A stretch of DNA of 64,000 bases from Candidatus Protistibacter heckmannii (GTDB lineage: Bacteria > Pseudomonadota > Gammaproteobacteria > Burkholderiales > Burkholderiaceae): the NCBI GenBank assembly GCA_025050535.1, contig JALBVF010000006.1:1-64000 (forward strand). The letters run 5' to 3'. The notes under the pieces are model-generated. The model searched no databases. It was not told where the DNA came from and was given only the letters and a program-made list of their open reading frames with translations. Position numbers and translations under genes: made by a program. How positions within the stretch are numbered: the first letter of the stretch is position 1; every line of letters starts with the position of its first letter. This document shows, in pieces, positions 1 to 9,591 of this stretch.

Positions 1-246
1 GGCGCGGCTTCAGGGTCGCCGCGCTCCCTTCTTCATAGAGATCAATGGCAAGTCGAGCCGCCGGGTAACTCAGCCCTGTCAACTCCACGATGGCCATGAC
101 TCCGTATCCCTTCAGATGCAACCTCACGACCTGCTTTCGCCTCTCGTGCAGTTGCTCCAGTTTCTGGTATCGAGCGTCTTCTTTTTCCATGCCAATTCGA
201 TGCATGAAATGATAAAAAGTTAAATCTTTATATTGCCGTATCAATA
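1..246 (-). mobile_element. IS630-family element, 5' part (copy A), continues off the left edge
   Basis: The minus strand encodes the N-terminal part of an IS630-type transposase, starting at the ATG at 203-205 (MHRIGMEKED) and running off the window. The same sequence recurs near 20,930-21,179 and 24,720-24,964. The outer end reads TATTGATACGGCA on the minus strand and abuts a TA at 245-246, the target dinucleotide of this family. Only the helix-turn-helix-containing N-terminal region is visible here, so intactness cannot be judged. The element sits about 110 bp upstream of the cytochrome c4 gene and may have displaced its native upstream region. Confidence 0.85.
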
Positions 247-354
247 TTGTACAATCTCGCGCTATCCAAAACCGCCGGGTTCAGCAGATTTTCGGTTCTT
301 CACATTGACGCCGAGGCGGGGCGCTGATTCCACACAATAAGCAAGGTGTTAAGC

Positions 355-1035
355 ATGATCTGCAAGGTGAAATTGTTGGCCGGTCTGATGCTGGCTCTGG
401 CCCTTCCGCTCGCGCAGAACGCGCTGGCCGAGGAAGCGAAGGCCTCGGCTGCCGAGAAGGCCGCCCCCAAGGCCGACGCCGCCAAGGGCGAAGCCCTGTT
501 CAACAATGGCGCGCCGGACCGCAACGTGCCCGCCTGCATGAGCTGCCACGGCGCCGCCGGAAACAGCGCCGCTGCCACCAACCCCAAGCTGGCCGGTCAG
601 CAAGCCGAATACATCGTCAAGCAGCTTCAGAACTTCAAGAACGGCAAGGAGCGCGCCAACCCCGTGATGGGCCCCTACGCCTCCACCCTGAGCGATCAGG
701 AAATGCGCGACGTCGGCGCCTATCTGGCCAAGCAGGCGCAGAAACCCGGCACCGCCAAGAGCCCCTCGACCATCACCCTGGGCCAGAAGATCTACCGCGC
801 CGGCCTCTCCGAGAAGTCCGTGCCCGCCTGCGCTGGCTGCCACGGCCCCAACGGCGCCGGCATCCCCGCGCAGTACCCGCGCATCGGCGGCCAGTGGGCC
901 GACTACACCGAAGCGCAGCTCGTCGCCTTCGCCGGCGGCCAGCGCAAGAACAGCGCGCCCATGGCCGCCATCGCCGCCAAGCTCTCCGGCGCCGAGATGA
1001 AGGCCGTAGCCGACTACATCGCCGGCATCCGTTAA
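355..1035 (+). CDS. Cytochrome c4, periplasmic dihaem cytochrome c
   Basis: Periplasmic dihaem electron carrier. A signal peptide (positively charged start, hydrophobic core, ALA at about residues 24-26) precedes two haem-binding motifs, CMSCH at about residues 61-65 and CAGCH at about 159-163. Each is followed by class I cytochrome c sequence with distal Met candidates (PVMGPYA and APMAAIA). The length of 226 aa fits the cytochrome c4 family. I chose ATG 355 over an in-frame GTG at 346 because AAGG lies about 8 nt upstream of the ATG. The gene is followed by resB and ccsA, the haem-attachment machinery needed to mature it, a conserved betaproteobacterial order. Confidence 0.93.
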   Translation: MICKVKLLAGLMLALALPLAQNALAEEAKASAAEKAAPKADAAKGEALFNNGAPDRNVPACMSCHGAAGNSAAATNPKLAGQQAEYIVKQLQNFKNGKERANPVMGPYASTLSDQEMRDVGAYLAKQAQKPGTAKSPSTITLGQKIYRAGLSEKSVPACAGCHGPNGAGIPAQYPRIGGQWADYTEAQLVAFAGGQRKNSAPMAAIAAKLSGAEMKAVADYIAGIR

Positions 1036-1142
1036 ACCGATCGCGTCCCTGCGGCGCGGCCGGCAGGTGGTGGAAACCGCTGATGCTCCACAGGCGGGCT
1101 GCGCAAGCAGACCGCCTGTTTTTTTTGAAGGATAGGCATTCC

Positions 1143-3431
1143 ATGTCTTCTGAGCTGTCGATGCAAGCCCACCCGGACATGTCGCCGGGCTCTCCCGCAG
1201 CCCCCTCCGCGCCGCACCAGGGCGGCCTCGCGCGCGACGTGGCCGATCTGCTCTCGTCGATGCGCTTCGCGATCTCGTTGCTCTCGCTGATCGCCATCGC
1301 CAGCATTGTCGGCACCGTGCTCAAGCAAAACGAGCCCTTCCCCAACTACGTCAACCAGTTCGGCCCCTTCTGGGCCGACCTCTTCGGCAAGCTCTCGCTC
1401 TACACCGTCCACAGCTCCTGGTGGTTCCTGCTCATCCTGGCCTTCCTCGTGACTTCCACCACGCTGTGCATCCTGCGCACCTGGCCCAAGCTGCTGGCCG
1501 ACATGCGCGCCTGGAAAGATGGCATCCAGGAACGCTCGCTGCGCGCCGTGCACGACCACGCCGAATTTGAAAGCCCCCTCTCGCGCGAGCAGCTGCGCAA
1601 CGCCGCCGCGCGCCTCGCCGAGGAAAGCGGCTACCGCCTGCGCATCGCCGAGCGCGCCCCGGCCCATGCCGGCGCCGGCCAGGCCAGCCTCATCGCCGCC
1701 AAGCGCGGCGCGGCCAACCGCCTGGGCTATCTCTTCGCGCACTGCGGCATCGTGGTCGTGTGCGTCGGCGGCCTGCTCGACGGCGACCTGCTCGTGCGCA
1801 TGCAGCTGCTCTTCGGCGGCAAGCAGGCCCTGCCGCCCAGCCAGCAGAGCATGCTCATCAGCGACATCCCCGCCGACAGCAAGCTCTCCGCCGGCAACCT
1901 CTCCTTCCGCGGCAACATGTTCGTGCCCGAAGGCGCCACCGCCGGCGCCGCGGTGCTCAGCGCACAGGACGGCACCCTGATCCAGGAGCTGCCCTTCTCC
2001 GTCACGCTCAAAAAATTCACCGTCGACTATTACTCGACCGGCATGCCCAAGCTCTTCGCCAGCGACATCGTCGTCACCGACCGCGCCACCGGCGAGAAGA
2101 TTCCGGCCACCGTCAAGGTCAACCAGCCCTTCACCTACAAGGGCGTGTCCATCTACCAGTCCAGCTTCGAGGACGGCGGCTCCAAGCTCGAACTCACCGG
2201 CTACCCCATGCGCGGCGGCGGCGCCGACGCCTTCACGCTCAAGGGCGAGGTCGGCGGCAGCACGCAGCTCGCCAAGGCCGCCGGCAAGGGCAGCAAGGAG
2301 CCGGGCGTCGACGAAAGCTACACCGTCGAATTCACCGGCTTTCGCCCCATCAACGTCGAGAACCTGACCGACGCCTCCGGCCGCAACGACGCGCGCGGCG
2401 TCGCTGCCAGCCGCGCCGAGCAGTTCGAGGCGCGCCTGGGCTCGGGTGCCAAGACCTCGCGGCCCAAGGACCTGCGCAACGTCGGCCCCTCCGTGCAGTA
2501 CAAGCTGCGCGACCGCGCCGGCCAGGCGCGCGAATTCAGCAACTACATGCTGCCGCTCACGGCGGACGGCCAGAAGCTCTTCCTCGCCGGCGTGCGCGAG
2601 CAGCCCGACGAGCCATTCCGCTACCTGCGCATCCCCGCCGACGCCGACGGCTCGGTCAAGGAATGGATGCGCCTGCGCGCCGCGCTCGCCGATCCCGCGC
2701 AGCGCCGCGAAGCTGCGCGCCGCTACGCCGCCAAATACGCGCCGCCCGGTGCGCCCGCCGCCCAGCTCGCGCAACTGCGCACGCAGCTCGAAGCCAGCGC
2801 CGGCCGCGCGCTCGACCTCTTCGCCGGCCCCGCGGACAAGAGCGCCGATATGTCTGGCCAGCCCGGCCAGGACCCAGGCGGCTTCCAGTCCGTCGCGCGC
2901 TTCCTCGGGAAGACCGTGCCCGCCGCCGAGCAGGACAAGGCCGCCGACGTGCTGCTCAAGATCCTCAACGGCGCCATCTGGGACCTCTGGCAGATCTCGC
3001 GCGAGCGTGCCGGCTTCAAGCAGGCCGAGCTCACCCAGGAGAGCGGTGTCTTCCTGCAGACCGCCGTCAACGCCCTGTCCGACAGCGTCTTCTACGGCGC
3101 CCCGGTCTACCTCCAGCTTTCCGGCTTCGACGAGGTCAAGGCGAGCGTCTTCCAGCTGACCCGCTCGCCCGGCAAATACATCGTCTATCTGGGCTGCCTG
3201 CTGCTGGTGGCAGGGGTCTTTGGAATGTTTTATATTCGGGAACGAAGATTGTGGATTTTGGTCAAGGATTTGTCCGGCCAAACCGGGCAAGGCCTGGATC
3301 TGTCCGCAAGCGCGCAGGGTTTCCGCTCCAGCCTGCTGATGGCCATGACGTCCGGACGCCGCACCCTGGATTTCAACAAGGAAGTGGCGCTGATGCGCGA
3401 ACGCCTGGCGCAATGCGCCGGCGCCGCGTAA
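1143..3431 (+). CDS. resB: Cytochrome c biogenesis protein ResB/CcsB (system II)
   Basis: Inner-membrane component of the system II cytochrome c synthase. With CcsA it delivers and attaches haem to apocytochromes in the periplasm. Transmembrane segments are visible near residues 40-60 and 95-115, before a large periplasmic domain, and again near the C-terminus (YIVYLGCLLLVAGVFGMFYI). This topology, with a short cytoplasmic tail, is typical of ResB. The length is 762 aa. A purine-rich stretch (GAAGGATAG) precedes ATG 1143. The gene lies between cytochrome c4 and ccsA and ends about 30 bp before ccsA, so co-transcription is likely. Confidence 0.92.
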   Translation: MSSELSMQAHPDMSPGSPAAPSAPHQGGLARDVADLLSSMRFAISLLSLIAIASIVGTVLKQNEPFPNYVNQFGPFWADLFGKLSLYTVHSSWWFLLILAFLVTSTTLCILRTWPKLLADMRAWKDGIQERSLRAVHDHAEFESPLSREQLRNAAARLAEESGYRLRIAERAPAHAGAGQASLIAAKRGAANRLGYLFAHCGIVVVCVGGLLDGDLLVRMQLLFGGKQALPPSQQSMLISDIPADSKLSAGNLSFRGNMFVPEGATAGAAVLSAQDGTLIQELPFSVTLKKFTVDYYSTGMPKLFASDIVVTDRATGEKIPATVKVNQPFTYKGVSIYQSSFEDGGSKLELTGYPMRGGGADAFTLKGEVGGSTQLAKAAGKGSKEPGVDESYTVEFTGFRPINVENLTDASGRNDARGVAASRAEQFEARLGSGAKTSRPKDLRNVGPSVQYKLRDRAGQAREFSNYMLPLTADGQKLFLAGVREQPDEPFRYLRIPADADGSVKEWMRLRAALADPAQRREAARRYAAKYAPPGAPAAQLAQLRTQLEASAGRALDLFAGPADKSADMSGQPGQDPGGFQSVARFLGKTVPAAEQDKAADVLLKILNGAIWDLWQISRERAGFKQAELTQESGVFLQTAVNALSDSVFYGAPVYLQLSGFDEVKASVFQLTRSPGKYIVYLGCLLLVAGVFGMFYIRERRLWILVKDLSGQTGQGLDLSASAQGFRSSLLMAMTSGRRTLDFNKEVALMRERLAQCAGAA

Positions 3432-3462
3432 CAGACCGAGGCCGAGACATCGTGAGCACAAG

Positions 3463-4632
3463 ATGGAACTAACAGAATCGTCCGTATCGGCGCAGACCGA
3501 GAACTACACCCCCGCCCCCTCGTACCTGCGCCGGCGCAGCGTCTTCGACTGGGCCTTCGCGCTGATCCTCGCCACCGGCGCCGGCTATGCGCTCGCGCGC
3601 TTCGGCCAGTACATGGACTACTACGAGCAGGCCGTGCTCGTGCTGGCCGTGCCCGTCTTCGCCTGGCTGGGCTGGACCTGGAAGCCGGTGCGTCCGCTGA
3701 TGCTGATCATCGCCGTGCTCGCGCTCTTCGCCGTGTCGCTCTATCAGGGCGACCTCGCGCGCGCCGACAAGGTTTTCTGGCTCAAGTACTTCCTCTCCAG
3801 CCAATCGGCCATCCTCTGGATGAGCGCGCTCTTCTTCCTGTGCACCGCCTTCTACTGGGGCGGCTTCGCGCTGCGCTCGGACACTGGTGGCAGCATCGGC
3901 AGCAAGCTGTGCTGGGCCGCGGTGACCCTGGGCTTGGCCGGCATGATGGCGCGCTGGTACGAGTCCTATCTCCTTGGCGCGGACGTGGGCCACATCCCCA
4001 TCTCCAACCTCTACGAAGTCTTCATCCTCTTCAGTCTGATCACGGCCCTGTTCTATCTCTTCTACGAGAACCGCTACGCCACCCGCGCGCTCGGCCCCTT
4101 CGTGATGCTCGTGATCTGCGCCGCCATCGGCTTCCTGCTCTGGTACACCGTGAGCCGCGACGCGCAGGAGATCCAGCCCCTGGTGCCCGCGCTGCAGAGC
4201 TGGTGGATGAAGATCCACGTGCCGGCCAACTTCATCGGCTACGGCACCTTCGCGCTCGCCGCCATGGTCTCCGTGGCCTATCTGCTCAAGGAGCGCGGCA
4301 TCCTCGACGAGCGCCTGCCCTCGCTGACCGTGCTCGACGACGTGATGTACAAGGCCATCACCGTGGGCTTCGCTTTCTTCACCGTCGCCACCATCCTCGG
4401 CGCGCTGTGGGCCGCCGAAGCCTGGGGCGGCTACTGGAGCTGGGACCCCAAGGAGACCTGGGCGCTGATCGTCTGGCTAAACTACGCCGCCTGGCTGCAC
4501 ATGCGCCTGGTCAAGGGCCTGCGCGGCACCTTCTCCACGTGGTGGGCGCTGGTGGGCCTGCTGGTCACGACCTTCGCCTTCCTCGGCGTGAACATGTTCC
4601 TCTCTGGCTTGCACAGCTACGGCCAGCTTTGA
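3463..4632 (+). CDS. ccsA: Cytochrome c biogenesis protein CcsA/ResC (c-type cytochrome synthase subunit)
   Basis: Polytopic inner-membrane partner of ResB, 389 aa, with multiple hydrophobic segments. The tryptophan-rich WWD haem-handling motif is present near the C-terminus (WGGYWSWDPKETWALIVWL), flanked by conserved His residues (KIHVPANFIGYG upstream, WLHMRL downstream). Start ATG 3463 lies 31 bp after resB, consistent with an operon. The reading frame is intact, so the c-type cytochrome pathway appears functional while the downstream msrPQ genes are not. Confidence 0.94.
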   Translation: MELTESSVSAQTENYTPAPSYLRRRSVFDWAFALILATGAGYALARFGQYMDYYEQAVLVLAVPVFAWLGWTWKPVRPLMLIIAVLALFAVSLYQGDLARADKVFWLKYFLSSQSAILWMSALFFLCTAFYWGGFALRSDTGGSIGSKLCWAAVTLGLAGMMARWYESYLLGADVGHIPISNLYEVFILFSLITALFYLFYENRYATRALGPFVMLVICAAIGFLLWYTVSRDAQEIQPLVPALQSWWMKIHVPANFIGYGTFALAAMVSVAYLLKERGILDERLPSLTVLDDVMYKAITVGFAFFTVATILGALWAAEAWGGYWSWDPKETWALIVWLNYAAWLHMRLVKGLRGTFSTWWALVGLLVTTFAFLGVNMFLSGLHSYGQL

Positions 4633-4687
4633 GCCGGCCGTCACGCATCGGCGCGCATCGCCTGAACTTCACCGCATCGGACTGCAT

Positions 4688-5675
4688 ATGACCCGTTCCC
4701 GCCAACACGATCTCGGCAGCCCCATCGCCGCCAGCGAAATCACGCCGCGCAGCCTCTTTGAGCAGCGCCGCATGCTCCTGCATGGGCGCGGGCATGCTCG
4801 GCCTGGCGGGGCTGGGCCTGGGCGCCGGCGAAGCCGCCGCGCAGTCGGCCAACGCCGTCAAGCTCGCCGGCAAGCTCAATCCGTAATACGCGGCGCCCGA
4901 CAAGCTCACATCCTACCGCGACATCACCAACTACAACAACTACTACGAATTCGGCACCGACAAGTCCGCGCCCTCGAGCTTCACTGCCAGCCTCAAGACG
5001 CGGCTCTGGACGGTGAGCGTGAAGGGCATGGTTAAGAAGCCCGCGAGCTTTGGCATCGACGACCTGCTCAAGCTCGCCCCCATCGAGGAGCGCGTCTACC
5101 GCCTGCTCTGCGTGGAAGCCTGGTCCATGGCCATCCCCTGGATCGGCTATTCGCTCTCCGAACTGCTGCGCAAAGTCGAGCCGCTGCCCGGCGCCAAATT
5201 CGTGGAATTCATCAGCCTCGCCGACAAGGCGCAGATGCCCGTCGTCTCCGACCACATCCTTGCCTGGCCCTACACCGAAGGCCTGCGCCTGGACGAAGCC
5301 ATGCATCCGCTGACCATGCTCGGCCTGGGCCTCTACGGCGAAGTGCTGCCCAAACAGAACGGCGCGCCGGTGCGGCTCGTGGTGCCTTGGAAGTACGGCT
5401 TCAAGAGCGCCAAGTCCATCGTCAAGATCCGCCTTACCGACAAGCAGCCCGCGACCAGTTGGAACCTCGCCGTGCCGCAGGAATACGGCCTCTACTCCAA
5501 CGTCAATCCGGACGTCGACCATCCGCGCTGGAGCCAGGCCAACGAACGCCGCATCGGCGACCAGGCCTCGGGCGGCGGGCTGTTCGCGCCGCGCCGCAAG
5601 ACCCTGCCCTTCAACGGTTATGCCGAGCAGGTCGCCGGACTATACGTCGGCATGGATCTGAAGAAGTTCTTCTGA
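4688..5675 (+). pseudogene. msrP: Broken msrP (yedY), periplasmic methionine sulfoxide reductase catalytic subunit
   Basis: MsrP is a Tat-exported molybdenum-cofactor enzyme that repairs oxidised methionines with the haem protein MsrQ. The N-terminus is recognisable (ITPRSLFEQRR, then GMLGLAGLGLG). The frame shifts near 4,770 and there is an in-frame TAA at 4884-4886, after KLNP and before YAAPDKLT. The rest reads cleanly from about 4,887 to 5,675 and keeps the molybdenum-ligand cysteine context ([14 protein letters not shown]), PWKYGFKS and the usual C-terminal region. Two independent lesions make a working product unlikely. Position after ccsA and before msrQ supports the identity. Confidence 0.9.
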
Positions 5676-5775
5676 GCAGCAAGGCCCGCGCGCGAGGTCC
5701 GGCGCCGAGCCGGGCCTGACGCCTGGCGCCGCCCGCCCACATAGATCCCACGTCCGCACCGATCCCGCGCCCACG

Positions 5776-6411
5776 TTCAACGTCTTCCGCCTGGCTGTCT
5801 TCCTCGTCAGTCTACTGCCGCTGGCGCGGCTCGTCTGGCTCGCCCAGACCGACTACGGCCTGGGCGCCAACCCGGTGGAATTCATCACCCGCTCCACCGG
5901 CACCTGGACCCTCGTCTTCATCTGCCTGACGCTCGCCGTCACGCCGCTGCGCAAGCTGCTCGGCAAGCCGCAGATCGTGCGCCTGCGCCGCATGCTCGGG
6001 CTCTATGCCTTCTTCTACGGCTGTCTGCACTTCACCATCTGGTTCTATCTCGACCAGGACCTGGACCTTACGGCCATGCTCAAGGACGTCGTCAAGCGGC
6101 CCTTCATCACGGCGGGCTTCACCGCGCTCGTGCTCATGCTGCCGCTGGCGCTGACCTCGCCGCACTTCATGGCGCGCTGGCTCGGCGGCGCACGCTGGCG
6201 CAAGCTGCACAGGCTGGTCTACGTGGCTGCCATCCTCCACTACTTCTGGCACAAGGCCGGCAAGCACGACTTCGGCACCGTGGCGATCTACGCGGCGGTG
6301 ATTGCGCTGCTGCTGGGGATGCGTCTGTGGTGGGCCTTCGGCCCGGCGGGGAAGGGCGCGCGCGGCGCGCTCCGGATAGCGGCGCGTCAGCGCCTCAGGA
6401 GTATTGCTTGA
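5776..6411 (+). CDS. msrQ: MsrQ (YedZ) haem-binding membrane subunit; start codon not evident, probably decaying
   Basis: MsrQ is the b-type haem inner-membrane protein that supplies electrons to MsrP. Family landmarks are clear: LLPLARLVWL, GANPVEFITRSTGTWTL, LGLYAFFYGCLHF and WRKLHRLVYVAAILHYFWH, with His ligands inside membrane segments. Homology begins at about 5,776 (FNVFRLAVF), but no in-frame ATG exists upstream. The first conventional alternative is GTG 5875, which would delete the first membrane segment. Because the partner msrP is broken, loss of the start is most simply read as decay; a non-canonical start is the alternative. Confidence 0.75.
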   Translation, partial: FNVFRLAVFLVSLLPLARLVWLAQTDYGLGANPVEFITRSTGTWTLVFICLTLAVTPLRKLLGKPQIVRLRRMLGLYAFFYGCLHFTIWFYLDQDLDLTAMLKDVVKRPFITAGFTALVLMLPLALTSPHFMARWLGGARWRKLHRLVYVAAILHYFWHKAGKHDFGTVAIYAAVIALLLGMRLWWAFGPAGKGARGALRIAARQRLRSIA

Positions 6412-6925
6412 TCTCGCCGTCGAAGCCGCGGCCCTGACCGATCTCCGCGGCAGGCCTGGGCGCCGCCGGTTTCGCCGCCGCGGGGCCCTTCTTCTTGTCT
6501 TGCTCCATCTGCTCGAGCTCCTGCACCGCCGCCAGAATCGGCCGGTAGTCGAAATAGCGCAGGGCGCTGCACTCCTTCGAGGCGATCGCGCGCCATTCCT
6601 GCATATGCTGGCCGCCTGAGTGCCCCTTGTCGAGCACGCTCTCGCTCACCGGATTGTTGCTCAGCAGGCGGATCGTCGCGCGCGGCGAGTCGGGACGGAT
6701 CATGGCGCGGGCAGCCATCAACACCACGAAGGTGATCATGGCGAAACAGCCCGTGGCCGTGCCCAGCGCAGCATAGGTCACGCCCTCGATCACGTAGAGC
6801 ACGTTGGGGCCGGCGTGGATGTACTTCACGAAGAAGCCCAGCACTAGCACGAAGGCCGCGAAGCAGGCGACCAGGCCCAGCGCCAGCACCAGCATGTTGG
6901 CCCAGACGATGCGCTGCTGGAGACT
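6395..6925 (-). pseudogene. Membrane protein of unknown function, 5' end removed by IS630 copy B
   Basis: I do not recognise the family. The frame is open on the minus strand right up to the IS630 boundary at 6,925 (first residues SLQQRIVWAN), so the 5' end has been cut off. An internal ATG at 6,895 would give 166 aa. Two hydrophobic segments (LVLALGLVACFAAFVLVLGF and GTATGCFAMITFVVLMAARA) are followed by a soluble, charged tail (ELEQMEQDKKKG, then an Ala/Pro-rich stretch). The gene converges on msrQ and overlaps its 3' end by about 17 bp. Confidence 0.6.
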
Positions 6926-7755
6926 ATTGAAACGGCAATATAAAGATTGAACTTATTATCATTTCTGGCATTGAATTGGCATAGAAAAAGAAGACGCTCG
7001 ATACCAGAAACTGAAGCAACTTCACGAGAGGCGAAAGCAGGTCGTGAGGTTGCATCGGAAGGGATACGGAGTCATGGGGTTTCACGCCGAAAAAGCCGAT
7101 CAAGCGCGCTTACGAACAGCGACCGGAGTCTGTCAAGCAGTGGATCGATCAGGAGTATCCGGCCATCGAGAAGCGTGCCAAGGCCAAAGGTGGCGAGATT
7201 CACTGGGGTGACGAAACCGCGTTGGTGAATACGGATGTTCGGGGCCGCAGTTATGCTCCCAAAGGGCAAACCCCGGTCACGATGACGGTTAGAGGTACGC
7301 GACAGAAGCTGTCGATGATTTCCACGGTGACCAATCAGGGCAAGGCAAGCTGGATGATCATCGATGGTGCCTTTAACCACGAGAAGCTCATTGAGTTCTT
7401 CGAGGCGCTGGTGGCCGATGGCAAGCGCGCGGGAAAGAAAGTGTTCCTGATCCTCGACAACCTCGGCGTGCATCACTGCAAGCCGGTCAAGGCATGGCTT
7501 GCCGAGCACCAAGCCGACATCGAAGTCTTTTACCTGCCAAGCTACAGCCCGGAGCTCAATCTGGATGAGCGACTCAACGCCGACCTGAAACATGTCATCA
7601 GCACACGAGTCCCCGTCAGAACAAAGGCCAAATTACACGCCGCAGCAAAGAACCACATGGCGTTCATCGAAACCCATCCTGAACGCGTGAAGTCCTACTT
7701 CCAGGATTCCCGCGTCAAATACGCCGCATAAAAACTTCTTCCTGCCGGATCAATA
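6925..7755 (+). mobile_element. IS630-family element with a 296-bp internal deletion (copy B)
   Basis: Both ends are visible: TATTGAAACGGCA at the left and its imperfect inverted match (TGCCGGATCAATA) at the right, each next to a TA (6925-6926 and 7754-7755). Relative to copy C, 296 bp are missing between GAGTCATGG and GGTTTCACG at about 7,074-7,078, with TGG shared at the join. The usual ATG (MHRIG) is CTG here and the next Met codon is ATA. The remaining transposase 3' half reads to TAA 7729-7731 and keeps the DDE-type blocks HWGDETA, LILDNLGVHH and SPELNLDE. The 831-bp element could be mobilised only in trans. Confidence 0.9.
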
Positions 7756-7767
7756 GGGTTTTTACTG

Positions 7768-7773
7768 TATACT
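7768..7773 (+). promoter_or_regulatory. Candidate -10 box for the DEAD-box helicase gene, just beyond the IS630 end
   Basis: TATACT lies 12 bp after the IS630 copy B terminus. A -35 element 17 bp upstream would have to lie inside the IS end, and no good match to TTGACA is seen there. If this is the native -10, the insertion separated it from its original -35. The roughly 185-bp leader to ATG 7960 contains no recognisable gene. Confidence 0.35.
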
Positions 7774-7959
7774 TCGCGCAGCGTCGCAATATGGCGCACT
7801 TTGCTTCGTCTCCGATCCCCGCTGCGCATTCGGAATTTCAAGGGAATTTCCCTGCGCATGCCTCCCGCTCCTCTTCGCCCGTGTGGTGAACGCTCGGATT
7901 GATTGGCGCCGACGCCCACGCAACTCGCGCACCTTGGCGCGAACAACGAGAGAAGTTAC

Positions 7960-9483
7960 ATGACTGATGTTTCCAAAACCGGGAACGCCGGCGAGCGCGC
8001 GCTCACGTCCGGTGCACCCGAAGTTTCCGCTGCGCCCGCACAATCCGCGGTGCCCGCGAATGCCCCCCTGTCCGCCTCCGGCTTCGCGGGCCTGGGCCTG
8101 AACGACAGCATCCTGCGCGCCATCGCGGAAGCACGCTACACCCAGCCCACGCCCGTGCAGCAGAAAGCCATCCCCGCCTGCATCGAAGGCCGCGACCTTC
8201 TGGTCTCTAGCCAGACCGGCTCGGGCAAGACCGCCGCCTTCATGCTGCCCGCGCTGCAGATGATCGCCGCCCAGCCCTCGCCCGAGCATCCGCGCTTCGA
8301 CAGCAAGGCGCCACGCGTGCAAGGCCGCCGTCCGCGTCCCTCGCCCGCCAAGCCGGCAGTGCTCGTCCTGACCCCGACCCGGGAGCTCGCGCTCCAGGTC
8401 AGCCAGGCGACCGTGCAATACGGCAAGCACCTGCGCCGCATCGTCTGCGGCAGCGTGCTCGGCGGCATGCCCTATCCCAAGCAGCTCGAGATGCTCTCGC
8501 GCATGCCCGACATCCTCGTGGCTACGCCCGGCCGCCTGCTCGACCATGTCGGCTCCGGCCGCATCGACCTCTCGGCCCTGCAAATGCTGGTGTTCGACGA
8601 AGCCGACCGCATGCTCGACATGGGCTTCCAGGAAGACATCGACGCGATCATCGAAGCCACGCCCGAGTCGCGCCAGACGCTGATGTTCTCCGCCACCATC
8701 GACGCGCGCATCGCCCGTCTGGCCGGCCGCATGCTGCGCGATCCGCTGCGCGTGGAAATCGCTGCGGCGCGCATGGACAACAGCGACATCGAACAGCGCC
8801 TGCACTACGCCGACGACCTCGGCCACAAGCAGCGCCTGCTCGACCATCTGCTGCGCGACGCCTCGCTCAAGCAGGCCATCGTCTTCACCGCCACCAAACG
8901 CGACGCCGAAAGCCTCGCGCAGAAGCTGGCCGACACCGGTTTCGCCGCCGGCGCGCTGCATGGCGACATGAACCAGGGCGCGCGCAACCGTACCCTGACC
9001 GCCCTGCGCCGTGGCGGCCTGCGCGTGCTCGTCGCCACCGACGTGGCCGCGCGCGGCATTGACGTGCCCGACATCACCCACGTGGTCAACTTCGACCTGC
9101 CCAAGCAGGCCGAGGACTATGTCCACCGCATCGGCCGCACCGGCCGCGCCGGCCGCAGCGGCGTGGCGATCAATCTGGTCGGCACCGGCGACATCATGAT
9201 CTGGCGCCGCATCGAGCGTCTTCTCGACCGCCGTCTGGCCCCCAGCGTGATCGACGGCCTCGAGCCGCGCCGTCCCGCTCCCAGCGCGCCAAAGGGTCGC
9301 CCTGGTGGCTTCCGCAACGGCGCCGGCAATGGCAAGCCCGGCTATCGCGGCAACAGCAGAAACAGCAATGGCAACGGCTGGCCCGGAAAACCCTCCGGCG
9401 GCGGCTATGCCGGAAAGCCCGGCGGCTACCGTGGCAATGGCGGCAACGGCAGCGGTTTTTCGGGCCGCTCCTCGGGCCGCTGA
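7960..9483 (+). CDS. DEAD-box ATP-dependent RNA helicase, RhlE-like
   Basis: An RNA-unwinding enzyme of the type used in ribosome assembly, RNA decay or cold adaptation. The helicase motifs are complete and in order: the Q-motif region (YTQPTPVQQKAIP), motif I SQTGSGKT, Ia PTRELALQ, II DEAD (VFDEADRMLDMGF), III SAT, IV VFTATK, V ATDVAARGID and VI HRIGRTGRAGRSG. The C-terminal tail of about 90 residues is rich in Gly, Asn and Arg, an RNA-binding tail common in RhlE-type proteins. Start ATG 7960 is preceded by GAGAGAAG. The length is 507 aa and the frame is intact. A strong terminator follows at 9,501. Confidence 0.93.
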   Translation: MTDVSKTGNAGERALTSGAPEVSAAPAQSAVPANAPLSASGFAGLGLNDSILRAIAEARYTQPTPVQQKAIPACIEGRDLLVSSQTGSGKTAAFMLPALQMIAAQPSPEHPRFDSKAPRVQGRRPRPSPAKPAVLVLTPTRELALQVSQATVQYGKHLRRIVCGSVLGGMPYPKQLEMLSRMPDILVATPGRLLDHVGSGRIDLSALQMLVFDEADRMLDMGFQEDIDAIIEATPESRQTLMFSATIDARIARLAGRMLRDPLRVEIAAARMDNSDIEQRLHYADDLGHKQRLLDHLLRDASLKQAIVFTATKRDAESLAQKLADTGFAAGALHGDMNQGARNRTLTALRRGGLRVLVATDVAARGIDVPDITHVVNFDLPKQAEDYVHRIGRTGRAGRSGVAINLVGTGDIMIWRRIERLLDRRLAPSVIDGLEPRRPAPSAPKGRPGGFRNGAGNGKPGYRGNSRNSNGNGWPGKPSGGGYAGKPGGYRGNGGNGSGFSGRSSGR

Positions 9484-9500
9484 TCCTCGCCCGCTGCAAT

Positions 9501-9533
9501 AAAAAAACGCCGGACATCGTCCGGCGTTTTTCT
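9501..9533 (+). terminator. Rho-independent terminator after the DEAD-box helicase gene
   Basis: A perfect stem (ACGCCGGAC/GTCCGGCGT, loop ATC) is flanked by A7 on one side and a T-rich run on the other, 18 bp after the helicase stop. The A and T runs make it usable from both directions, so it can also serve the facing Bug-protein gene. Confidence 0.9.
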
Positions 9534-9591
9534 TTGGTGCGGGAAGCGGAGCTGGGCTTCGCGCGCGCTGGACCGGTCCGCTCCGGAACGA

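Noticed and set aside
1032-3461. Long open frame on the minus strand opposite resB, and similar long antisense frames opposite gltB, ponA and dxs
   Set aside because: High-GC codon bias leaves the antisense frames open; the products are low-complexity, without family motifs, and the sense genes are unmistakable.
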